Positions 1-7,182 of a DNA stretch of 48,756 bases are shown piece after piece. Where the stretch lies: NCBI GenBank assembly GCA_015061955.1, contig SUVO01000018.1, positions 1 to 48,756 on the forward strand, read 5' to 3'. The notes beneath the pieces were generated by a model, which worked only from the letters and a program-made list of their open reading frames with translations, had not been told where the DNA came from and did no database searches. Positions within the stretch are counted from its first letter, which is position 1; the number at the start of each line of letters is the position of its first letter. Source of the stretch: Verrucomicrobiaceae bacterium. Its GTDB lineage: Bacteria > Verrucomicrobiota > Verrucomicrobiia > Opitutales > Intestinicryptomonadaceae. The position numbers and the translations under genes are program-made.

Positions 1-125
1 TTGGAATGCTCTTTTTGTATAAGATCGCAATCGAGGCACCTCACAGCTTATGACGCACTTTTGCTTCGACTCACGACCAAAGGTCGCTCACGCTCGCAAA
101 AGCGACGTCCTAAGCACGTGCCTCG

Positions 126-163
126 CACGTTTTACTTCTTACAACCTATGTTGGTTCTAATCC
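126..163 (+). repeat. 38-nt direct repeat, copy 1
   Basis: First of three near-identical copies (126-163, 401-438, 511-548), starting CACGTTTTA and ending GGTTCTAATCC. It contains CAAC-CTAT-GTTG, a small hairpin, and a TTCTAAT heptamer resembling a tRNA T-loop. It differs from copy 3 at one base. Copies 1 and 2 share four more bases upstream. Spacing of 275 and 110 nt is too irregular for a CRISPR array. It may be a tail copied from an RNA gene outside the window. Confidence 0.7.
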
Positions 164-219
164 GATTTTTAATAAATATAACCACCACCAAAGCAATCAG
201 TTTGACTTCTAAAAACGTG

Positions 220-322
220 CGAGAGCGCATTTTCTTTGATGATGAGTTTTAATTTACACCATAAGGCACTTCGATGAAGTGCCTTTTTTTATTAAATAAA
301 CTCATCAAAGAAAACGCTTTCG
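220..322. repeat. Long imperfect inverted repeat with terminator at apex
   Basis: The left arm (220-256) and right arm (293-322) are reverse complements except for a few short gaps, sharing the core TTTTCTTTGATGA. The compact terminator hairpin at 263-290 sits between them, so the RNA could fold into one long two-tier hairpin. It lies between repeat copies 1 and 2. Confidence 0.6.
263..290 (+). terminator. Rho-independent terminator
   Basis: AAGGCACTTC-GAT-GAAGTGCCTT is a perfect 10-bp stem with a 3-nt loop, followed by a run of T. It would end rightward transcription through repeat copy 1. Confidence 0.75.
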
Positions 323-400
323 GCTGTTATTTGGTTTCGTATCGCCTCACGTACATAGTACGCTACGGCTCACAAAACACAAATTCCAGCTCGAATCTCG

Positions 401-438
401 CACGTTTTATTTCTTGCAACCTATGTTGGTTCTAATCC
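401..438 (+). repeat. 38-nt direct repeat, copy 2
   Basis: Second copy, with one C-to-T difference relative to copy 3. It is followed by TGTGTCAG rather than the CCGAT continuation of copies 1 and 3, so the conserved unit ends at TAATCC. The preceding spacer (323-400) contains short palindromes such as CGTACATAGTACG. Confidence 0.7.
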
Positions 439-510
439 TGTGTCAGAATTTTTCTAATAAAAAGCAGAGCCACATGCGAAGCATTGGCGACGGTGCCCAA
501 CATATAAAAA

Positions 511-548
511 CACGTTTTACTTCTTGCAACCTATGTTGGTTCTAATCC
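511..548 (+). repeat. 38-nt direct repeat, copy 3
   Basis: Third copy, followed by CCGATAG and then a terminator at 577-606. It shares the repeat-then-terminator layout of copy 1. Confidence 0.7.
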
Positions 549-576
549 GATAGCGAATTTTTTATATAATAAAGAT

Positions 577-606
577 AAAAGGCAATTCTTTGGAATGGCT
601 TTTTTT
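577..606 (+). terminator. Probable terminator
   Basis: The stem AAAAGGCAATTC / GAATGGCTTTT, with one A-G mismatch and a TTTG loop, is followed by a T-run. It lies downstream of repeat copy 3. Confidence 0.5.
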
Positions 607-799
607 ATTTGACAAAGAAGCGTAGCCAAGCAATTTCTATTGCTTTCATACACAAAAATTTCACTTTACGGCACATAAAAGCATGGAGAAATATTTAATT
701 GCTAAATATAGGGAATTTTTTTGTTGCAAATGTGTAGAAAAATGCTTTCATTACATATTTTATAGAATTTAAAACTTTTCATACATAAATATATAAATC

Positions 800-1057
800 A
801 TGGCAAATAAGAAATCATCGAAGAAAGACATTCGCAGAATAGCTACTCGTACAGCTCAAAACCGTACAGTTCGTAGCCGTATCAAGACATTGGCTAAAGC
901 AGCTGCCGCAAGTACCGACGCTGAAGCTTTGAAGAAATCAGGCGCAGAACTTGCATCAGCTTTGGATAAAGCAAGCAAGAAAAACATTGTTCACCCTAAC
1001 AAGGTTGCAAGAGTAAAAAGTCGCTTGGCTAAGGCCGCTGCTAAGCTTGCAAAATAA
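800..1057 (+). CDS. rpsT: 30S ribosomal protein S20
   Basis: Small-subunit ribosomal protein that binds 16S rRNA early in assembly. The 85-residue product is Lys/Arg/Ala-rich and helical, starts MANKKSSKKDIRR and contains RNRTVRSRIKTLAKA, both typical of bacterial S20; length is normal. The ATG at 800 has no Shine-Dalgarno motif and follows a very AT-rich leader. A strong terminator at 1085-1114 follows, so it is probably monocistronic, as is common for rpsT. Confidence 0.95.
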   Translation: MANKKSSKKDIRRIATRTAQNRTVRSRIKTLAKAAAASTDAEALKKSGAELASALDKASKKNIVHPNKVARVKSRLAKAAAKLAK

Positions 1058-1084
1058 AAATGTAAGTAGCGCGTTTTTCATATT

Positions 1085-1114
1085 AACTTTCGGTTTTTTT
1101 GCCGAAAGTTTTTA
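1085..1114 (+). terminator. Terminator of rpsT
   Basis: AACTTTCGG / CCGAAAGTT forms a 9-bp stem closed by a T-rich loop and followed by TTT. It lies 28 nt after the rpsT stop. Confidence 0.8.
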
Positions 1115-1136
1115 TGTTTATATAGAGGACATATAA

Positions 1137-1580
1137 ATGCAGGACACTGATTACATATCTGTTGTTCCGTTGGATATCCTTCCTTCTCCGTATGGGTGTT
1201 CTGTTTTTTTCAAAACACCTAAGAAGGTTTTTGTCGTCAATATGGACTCAACTAAGTTCGACAATATCAAGTGGGCTTTAGACGATATTGTATGTGAACG
1301 TCCGACTACCTTTGAATTTATACGCAGTATGCTTGAAGGTATGCATTGCGATTTAACGCGTGTAGATTTTTACAATGAAAAAGATGGTGTTTTTTATACT
1401 CGCTGTACATTTGCAATTCAAGGAACTTTTGAAAGTAGAATTGTTGAAATTGATTCGCGCCCGAGTGATGCCATTCCACTTGCATTGCGTTGTGGTACAT
1501 CGATATTTATTGATGCAAAAGTGCATCAACGTTTAAAAGACGTAAGTGAAACTTACTATAAATTAAAAGAGAGTTTGTAA
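1137..1580 (+). CDS. Bifunctional nuclease (DUF151) family protein
   Basis: Small cytosolic protein of the DUF151/bifunctional nuclease family, whose members have been reported to have DNase/RNase activity; their cellular role is poorly defined. The 147 residues match a single-domain member. The family signature DSRPSDAIPLALR is at 106-118, in a conserved beta-strand context (RIVEI before, SIFI after). The gene leads a unit with dus and trmH: its TAA stop overlaps the ATG of dus by one base. Sharing a unit with two tRNA-modification genes suggests an RNA-related job, which is inference. Confidence 0.85.
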   Translation: MQDTDYISVVPLDILPSPYGCSVFFKTPKKVFVVNMDSTKFDNIKWALDDIVCERPTTFEFIRSMLEGMHCDLTRVDFYNEKDGVFYTRCTFAIQGTFESRIVEIDSRPSDAIPLALRCGTSIFIDAKVHQRLKDVSETYYKLKESL

Positions 1581-2611
1581 TGGGGGCACCTTTTAAAAAA
1601 GGCGATTTTGTAACGTTTTTAGCTCCCATGCAGGATATTACTGATGCTGGATTTATGCGAATTGTATCTGAATTCGGATCGCCAGATTTTTTTATGGCTG
1701 AATATTTCAGGATACATGAGTATTTTTACATCGACCCATACGTTCTTGAAGCCGTATTATCACGTCCAGCTGGCAGACAAGTTTCAGCTCAGTTTATTGG
1801 CGAAGATGAGTATTACATTTGCAAGGGTATAGAAGAGCTTTCAAAATATCAGCAAATACAAATGCTCGATTTAAATGTAGGTTGTTCGGCTCCGAAAATT
1901 TACAAAAAAAATGTTGGTGGTGGTTTATTACGAGATGTCAAAAAAATAGCATCTATACTAAAAGCTATGCGTGGAAATTGGGACCGATGTTTGAGCGTAA
2001 AAATGCGTTTAGGGTTTGAAAATGACACTCAGTTTGACGATATTTTACAAGTTGTATTAGATGCTGGTGTTGATTTTATAACTGTACATGGTCGTACGGT
2101 ACGTCAGCTTTATAGAGGTGAGGCTTCGTATGAAAAAATTGCAAAAGCTTCATCAAAAACAAACATTCCAATAATTGTAAATGGCGATGTAGATACGGCT
2201 CAAAAGGCGTTCTATATTTCAAAAAACACAGAATGTTCTGGTATTATGTCGGGGCGTCATGCAGTTAGAAATCCGTGGATATTCCGTCAAATAAAAGAGC
2301 GATTATCGGGAAAAACTATTTTCGAGCCAACATTGGCTGATGTTAGAATTTACGTTGATAAACTTTGGCAGAATATTTGCCATTATGCACCTCGTATCAA
2401 GTTTGCTGATTCACGATTAAAAAAATTCTTGAACTTTGTAGGAGTTGGTGTTGATAGCGATGGGAAGTTTTTATATGAAATGCGTAGGGCAAAGGGGATT
2501 GACGAGTTGATGAAAGTTTGCGATACTCACTTAACTGGTCAAAATGCTAACGTAAAATTTAATTGTTTGGGATACGAAAATTTGTGTTCACGACCTAATC
2601 ACGAAAAATGA
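1580..2611 (+). CDS. dus: tRNA-dihydrouridine synthase
   Basis: FMN- and NAD(P)H-dependent enzyme reducing uridine to dihydrouridine in tRNA. The TIM-barrel hallmarks are present: LAPMQDITDAGF at 14-25, the catalytic cysteine C102 in LNVGCSAPK, KMRLGF at 141-146, HGRT at 170-173 and NGDV at 201-204. Family members usually read GCP after the Asn; here the residue after the cysteine is Ser, with Pro two places later. At 343 residues it is of DusB-like length, but I cannot assign the subfamily. It overlaps the DUF151 gene by 1 nt and trmH by 4 nt (ATGA), so translational coupling is likely. Confidence 0.93.
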   Translation: MGAPFKKGDFVTFLAPMQDITDAGFMRIVSEFGSPDFFMAEYFRIHEYFYIDPYVLEAVLSRPAGRQVSAQFIGEDEYYICKGIEELSKYQQIQMLDLNVGCSAPKIYKKNVGGGLLRDVKKIASILKAMRGNWDRCLSVKMRLGFENDTQFDDILQVVLDAGVDFITVHGRTVRQLYRGEASYEKIAKASSKTNIPIIVNGDVDTAQKAFYISKNTECSGIMSGRHAVRNPWIFRQIKERLSGKTIFEPTLADVRIYVDKLWQNICHYAPRIKFADSRLKKFLNFVGVGVDSDGKFLYEMRRAKGIDELMKVCDTHLTGQNANVKFNCLGYENLCSRPNHEK

Positions 2612-3306
2612 CAACTAAAGAACAGATTAAAATTTTATCGGCGCATGTGTCGGAAAGTCGCTTTGCAAAAATGTTGAGAGCAGTTAGTTATAGAACGCGT
2701 AAATTAACTGTTGTATTAGAAGACATTTTTCAACCACATAATGCGGCAGCAGTGTTACGTAATTGTGATGCTTTTGGGCTTCAAGAAGTGCATTTAATTG
2801 AAAATAAATTTAGAATGCCAATAAGCTCTAACGTAGATATGGGGGTGTCGAAATGGCAAGATATTTACAAATATACATCGCCATATGCAAAGGTGCAACG
2901 CAATGGTATGCCTAAAGATCACAATGTGTATCCGGAGGAAGTTGCAAATACGCAGAATGCGTTGAAATCGTTAAAAGATAGGGGCTTTATTTTGGCAGCA
3001 TCTGTTCTTGGTGCAAAAGCTTCTATAAATGATATTCCTGTCGATAAACCAGTAGCACTTTTAGTTGGTACTGAGCTTAAAGGTTTAAGTAAAGCTTCGC
3101 AAGAAATGGCAGATGTTTCGTTTTCAATGGATATGTTGGGGTTTGCACAGAGTTTCAATTTGTCGGTTTTTTCGGCTTTGTGTTTAGCAAATTTAAGTGA
3201 ACGCATGCGTGCCGACAACTCTTGGAAATTATTACCAGAAGAACAAGACAAATTACTTTTGCAATGGTTGAAAGTATCGGTTAGCGATTGGCAAAAATAT
3301 ATTTAG
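2608..3306 (+). CDS. trmH: tRNA/rRNA 2'-O-methyltransferase, TrmH (SpoU) family
   Basis: SPOUT-fold methyltransferase using S-adenosylmethionine to methylate a ribose 2'-OH. The three SpoU motifs are visible: motif 1 around 45-57 (NAAAVLRNCDAFG, with the conserved Asn and Arg), motif 2 at about 151-162 (LLVGTELKGLS) and motif 3 at about 179-191 (FAQSFNLSVFSAL), forming the knotted SAM site. The C-terminal extension after motif 3 fits TrmH (Gm18 of tRNA) better than RlmB. An insertion of roughly 25 residues lies near 95-120. The stop abuts the dprA stop on the other strand with no base between. Confidence 0.88.
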   Translation: MTTKEQIKILSAHVSESRFAKMLRAVSYRTRKLTVVLEDIFQPHNAAAVLRNCDAFGLQEVHLIENKFRMPISSNVDMGVSKWQDIYKYTSPYAKVQRNGMPKDHNVYPEEVANTQNALKSLKDRGFILAASVLGAKASINDIPVDKPVALLVGTELKGLSKASQEMADVSFSMDMLGFAQSFNLSVFSALCLANLSERMRADNSWKLLPEEQDKLLLQWLKVSVSDWQKYI

Positions 3307-4479
3307 TTATTTGCGTAGCGAGTAATTGCCACCAGCGTCTTTGATTATCAGACGTTTTATTTCAAGCATAAGTAGAATTGGTAGACAACGCTTCATTTCA
3401 AAATTAGATAGTTCGCACAGCGTATCTATATGGATTGTTGTTTCGCGTTCTATAATTTTGTAGATTGTAAGTTCGTCGTTGCTTAATTTAGGAGTATTTA
3501 TAGGCTGTTCTTGAGTACTGGGTTTTTGTTTTGGTGTTGGCGTTGGTAATTGTGATTGCGTAGGTATTGATTGCAGAGTGTCGAAAAGCGACATTTGTAT
3601 AGGTTTTGCAAAATTGAGTGCGTCTATAATATCTTCGGGTGTTGATGCTAAAATTGCACCATCGCGTATGAGTGCATTGCAACCTCTACTTAATGGGCTA
3701 TCAATTCTTCCTGGGATAGCAAATACGTCTCTGCCATACTCCGAAGCAACTCGGGCAGTTATCATACTTCCACCTTTTATATCGCTTTCTACTACGAGCG
3801 TTGCCAACGACATTCCTGCAACAATTCGGTTGCGAATTGGAAAGTTTTGGCGATCGGCACGCGTTCCCATTGGAAACTCTGAAATTACAGCTCCCGAAGC
3901 AATTATTTTTTGGTACAAATTCATATTTTCAGATGGATATACTACATCTACACCAGAGCCTAAAACAGCAATAGTTTTTCCTCCTACTTCAAGTGCTCCT
4001 AAGTGAGCCATTGTGTCGATACCTCGAGCCATTCCACTTATTACAGTGTACCCAGCTTGTGCAAATGCTGATGCAAAACGACGTGCAACTAATTGTCCGT
4101 ATACAGTACAATTGCGTGAGCCTACAATAGATATAGCTGGTGCTGAAAAATCTACATCGCCAATTGCATAAAAGCCAACTGGTTTATCGGGCAGGGAATT
4201 TAATTGTTTTGGGTATGATTTACTTTTGAAATTTATATAACGTGCGCCAACGCGATTTATAGCATCGAGGATTTTTGAAGTGTCAACAAGTCCTCTATTT
4301 TTTATTATGGTTTCTGCTGTTTTTTCTCCTATTTTTTCAACTTGCATAAGTTCGGTTTTTGAAGCTGAAAATATTGCATCGGGTGTGCCAAAATGATTTA
4401 GCAAACGCATAGCAGTAATTGAGCCAACTTCTTTTATGGCGCAAAGTTTTATGTAAGAGATTGTTTCGGAGTCTGTCAT
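3307..4479 (-). CDS. dprA: DNA-processing protein DprA/Smf
   Basis: Rossmann-fold protein that binds incoming single-stranded DNA and loads RecA during transformation. The 390 residues comprise an N-terminal helix-hairpin-helix/SAM-like part (about 10-70), the DprA core (GSR at 120-122, SGMARGID at 148-155, GSGVDVVYP at 174-182, SEFPMG at 200-205, GGSMITA at 236-242), a Q/P-rich linker (about 300-340) and a C-terminal winged helix. It is the last gene of a leftward block, 2 nt after nnr. Confidence 0.95.
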   Translation of the reverse strand: MTDSETISYIKLCAIKEVGSITAMRLLNHFGTPDAIFSASKTELMQVEKIGEKTAETIIKNRGLVDTSKILDAINRVGARYINFKSKSYPKQLNSLPDKPVGFYAIGDVDFSAPAISIVGSRNCTVYGQLVARRFASAFAQAGYTVISGMARGIDTMAHLGALEVGGKTIAVLGSGVDVVYPSENMNLYQKIIASGAVISEFPMGTRADRQNFPIRNRIVAGMSLATLVVESDIKGGSMITARVASEYGRDVFAIPGRIDSPLSRGCNALIRDGAILASTPEDIIDALNFAKPIQMSLFDTLQSIPTQSQLPTPTPKQKPSTQEQPINTPKLSNDELTIYKIIERETTIHIDTLCELSNFEMKRCLPILLMLEIKRLIIKDAGGNYSLRK

Positions 4480-4481
4480 AT

Positions 4482-6032
4482 TTAAGATATTGGCTTATGT
4501 AGAAAATTTATTATATCCGATGTTGCAAGAACGTTTTCAGTATATTGGTTTGCTATTAGTTCCGATGTTTCGCCTAACCATTGTGTAGCTATTGATGCTA
4601 TTTTTTGTGCTACTATTTGATTTGTGTCGGTTGGTGTTATTATTGAAGATAATAAGTGTTTGTTTGCTAATAAAGATCCCATTAAAGCGCAGAGTATATC
4701 GCCACTTCCAGCTCTTGCAAGTGCTGGGCAACCACGAGTAGACAGTACAATTGACTGTCCATCGGATATGCGTGTTATGTTTGATTTTAATGCAATAGTA
4801 CAAGAATATTTTTTAGCAGTTTCAAGCAGTGTATTATCTGATACATCGGTTGCTATTCTCAAGAACTCGCCTTCATGTGGAGCTATTATCACAGGCGCAG
4901 TATGTTCTGTTATATTTTCGAGAACGTCTTTACTGATTGCATCGGCATCTAAAACGGTTGGCAGATTTTTATTGTTCTTCAGTATTTCTTTTACAAGAGC
5001 TATTGTTTCTGGAGAATTTGTAAGCCCAGAGCCTATCAATATTGCGTCGGCTAATTTTGCTAATGCGTTTATTTCTGAAAAATTTTCTAATGCAATTGAT
5101 CCGTTTTCATCGATTGTACAAGCATGCCAAATTACAGATGGTTCTGATGCACAAAATGCTGGTTTGAAATCTTCTACAATACATGAATACACAAAACCTG
5201 CACCAGCTCGTATTGCTGTTTTTGCATTGAGTAGAGATGCCCCTGCATATTTTTGAGAGCCAGAAATTATTAGTAAACGTCCAAACGAACGTTTGTCTGA
5301 CAATGTTGGACGCAACTTTTTTAGTACGCTCAACACTTGTGGGTTTATCACATATTTTGATGATGAACATTCTTGGTTATCATCGAAAAATCCAACGTCA
5401 ATGTAGCGTATGCGTCCTACAAATTTTTTGTATTGTTGATTGAACAAGCAGTGTTTTGCTATGGCAGTTGCATACGTTATATCGGCTTGAAATATTGGTG
5501 CATTTTCTGGAGTATCCGATATGCCAGCGGGGATGTCTATCGATATTTTTATGTCGGTTTCTAATGCGTTTGCAAAGTTGATTTTTTCTGCCATATCTTC
5601 TCGCATTGGCGGTCGGTAACTCATACCCGAAAGTCCTTCAAGCACTATGTTATATTTTAGTTTTTTTATGTCAGAAATATTGTGTGTAATTTCAACATCG
5701 CCTAAGCTGAAAAACTCGTCTAAAATTTTTTGAGTGTTAGAACGCAATTTTTCGCGAGGTGGTATTAGTAATGTTGTTTGCAAATTTTTATATTCTTTTT
5801 TTAGCTCAATCAACGTTGCTATGGCATCGGCTGAATTGTGTCCTGATCCCAATAGTGCAAAAACAGATATATTTTTCTTTAGAAATCTTGAAAATTCATT
5901 TACAAAACATTTGGCAATTTTGGCTCCTACTTGCTTTATAACCTGATATTCCGAACGATTTGTACGAGCAAAATAATTGTTTTCAAACAATGAAGCCTGC
6001 GTGTTTTGTAAAATTTCGTGAAAGATTTTCAT
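4482..6032 (-). CDS. nnr: Bifunctional NAD(P)H-hydrate repair enzyme
   Basis: Repairs damaged NAD(P)HX: an N-terminal YjeF-N-type epimerase domain (about 1-220) and a C-terminal ADP/ATP-dependent dehydratase domain of ribokinase-like fold (about 240-510). The C-terminal half has GRLLIISGSQKYAGA, APHEGEFLRIA and the catalytic-loop motif AGSGDIL. In the N-terminal half the usual GNNGGDG nucleotide loop reads GSGHNSADA: Asn and Asp are kept but glycines are replaced, so epimerase activity could be altered. It overlaps acpS by 4 nt and precedes dprA by 2 nt. Confidence 0.9.
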   Translation of the reverse strand: MKIFHEILQNTQASLFENNYFARTNRSEYQVIKQVGAKIAKCFVNEFSRFLKKNISVFALLGSGHNSADAIATLIELKKEYKNLQTTLLIPPREKLRSNTQKILDEFFSLGDVEITHNISDIKKLKYNIVLEGLSGMSYRPPMREDMAEKINFANALETDIKISIDIPAGISDTPENAPIFQADITYATAIAKHCLFNQQYKKFVGRIRYIDVGFFDDNQECSSSKYVINPQVLSVLKKLRPTLSDKRSFGRLLIISGSQKYAGASLLNAKTAIRAGAGFVYSCIVEDFKPAFCASEPSVIWHACTIDENGSIALENFSEINALAKLADAILIGSGLTNSPETIALVKEILKNNKNLPTVLDADAISKDVLENITEHTAPVIIAPHEGEFLRIATDVSDNTLLETAKKYSCTIALKSNITRISDGQSIVLSTRGCPALARAGSGDILCALMGSLLANKHLLSSIITPTDTNQIVAQKIASIATQWLGETSELIANQYTENVLATSDIINFLHKPIS

Positions 6033-6433
6033 TTGCTCAAAATTGCTATTGCTTGTGCGTAATCTTTTAAGTGCGTAAGGCTTATTAACATTTTTGTTGC
6101 ACCAAGTTCGTTCATACGTTTTGTTGCAAAATTATCTAAAACTGCGATTGGGGCAGAGGTATCGGACTGATTTTCAACCGACACGCTCTTCAATGTAATG
6201 TTGCCAACAAAACCAGTTCCCAACGCTTTAACCATAGCTTCTTTTGCTGCAAAGCGTGCTGCAAAGTGTTGTGCTTGGTTTGTAAATTTTTTGCAGTAAT
6301 CAATTTCAGCTTGTGTAAATGTACGTTCAAGAAAGCTTTCTTCGTGGTTCAACAGAAGCTTTTGAATTCTTGCAACATCAACAATGTCGATACCAACTCC
6401 GACAACAAAGGGTATGTTATTTAGATTATCCAT
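6029..6433 (-). CDS. acpS: Holo-[acyl-carrier-protein] synthase
   Basis: Transfers 4'-phosphopantetheine from CoA to acyl carrier protein. At 134 residues it is a usual length. The two signatures are present: VGVGIDIVDVARI near 11-23, with the Mg-binding Asp16, and FAARFAAKEAMVKALGTG near 57-74, with Glu65. It overlaps pdxJ upstream by 8 nt; pdxJ-acpS is a common bacterial arrangement. Confidence 0.95.
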   Translation of the reverse strand: MDNLNNIPFVVGVGIDIVDVARIQKLLLNHEESFLERTFTQAEIDYCKKFTNQAQHFAARFAAKEAMVKALGTGFVGNITLKSVSVENQSDTSAPIAVLDNFATKRMNELGATKMLISLTHLKDYAQAIAILSK

Positions 6434-7172
6434 TTATTAAAGATTTCATTTCTGCAACAGCCTTTTCAATGCCAACAACTAACGATCGACATATTATGGT
6501 GTGTCCGATATTCAGTTCGTTGAAATTGAATGCACCTAACAGTTCTTTTACATTTTGATAATTTATACCGTGTCCAGAATTTACTGTTAAGCCAATTGAT
6601 TTTGCAAATTCGGCAGCACGTTTTAAACGTTCGAGTTCTATTAAGCGTTTTTGTTTGTTTCCCCAAGCATTTGCGTATGCACCAGTATGAAGTTCTATTA
6701 CTGGAGCATTCATTTTTTTGGCGTATTCGATTTGTTTTTCATCGGGATCTATGAATATCGAAACTACTACGCCCTTTTCTGTTAGTGCATCAGATACTTT
6801 TTTAGTTTTATCGTAATTTGTTATAACGTCTAAACCACCTTCAGTAGTTACTTCGGCTCGATTTTCTGGTACTAAGCAAACGTAATCTGGTACAACATCT
6901 AATGCTACATTCAAAACATTTTCGTTGCATGCCATTTCAAGATTTAGTTTTGTTGTTATTTTTTCACGCAATGCGTAGATGTCGGCATCAACAATATGGC
7001 GTCGGTCTTCGCGCAGATGTGCTGTTATAGAGTCGGCTCCAGCTTTTTCGGCTAAGAGGGCTATTTCAATAGGATTTGGTTCGATAATAACTTCTTTATT
7101 ATCGAGACATTCACGATAACGTGCCTGACGTAATGTTGCACTATGGTCAATATTTACACCTAATTTTGTCAT
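6426..7172 (-). CDS. pdxJ: Pyridoxine 5'-phosphate synthase
   Basis: Condenses 1-deoxyxylulose 5-phosphate with 3-amino-2-oxopropyl phosphate in vitamin B6 synthesis. The 248-residue product starts TKLGVNIDHSATLRQAR and contains EIALLAEKAGADSITAHLRE, VNSGHGI and ELNIGHTI, the conserved phosphate- and substrate-binding segments. It follows the multihaem gene by 10 nt and overlaps acpS. Confidence 0.96.
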   Translation of the reverse strand: MTKLGVNIDHSATLRQARYRECLDNKEVIIEPNPIEIALLAEKAGADSITAHLREDRRHIVDADIYALREKITTKLNLEMACNENVLNVALDVVPDYVCLVPENRAEVTTEGGLDVITNYDKTKKVSDALTEKGVVVSIFIDPDEKQIEYAKKMNAPVIELHTGAYANAWGNKQKRLIELERLKRAAEFAKSIGLTVNSGHGINYQNVKELLGAFNFNELNIGHTIICRSLVVGIEKAVAEMKSLING

Positions 7173-7182
7173 AATAAAATTT

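Larger units (their letters stand above)
1..799. other. Intergenic repeat-rich region before rpsT
   Basis: I see no convincing gene in these 799 bases. An 83-codon TTG-started frame at 1-252 runs through palindromes and a repeat copy and looks spurious. The stretch holds three copies of a 38-nt direct repeat, GC-richer spacers full of short palindromes, a long imperfect inverted repeat around a terminator (220-322) and a second terminator (577-606). The first 20 bases resemble the right half and T-tract of the terminator near 590-606, as if one more repeat-plus-terminator module ended just outside the window. Confidence 0.6.

Noticed and set aside
1..252. 83-codon frame with TTG start
   Set aside because: It runs through repeat copy 1 and a palindrome arm, has no ribosome-binding site and a composition unlike a protein.
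126..548. Possible CRISPR array from three similar 38-nt repeats
   Set aside because: Spacing is 275 and 110 nt, spacers are palindrome-rich and unequal, and no cas gene is near.
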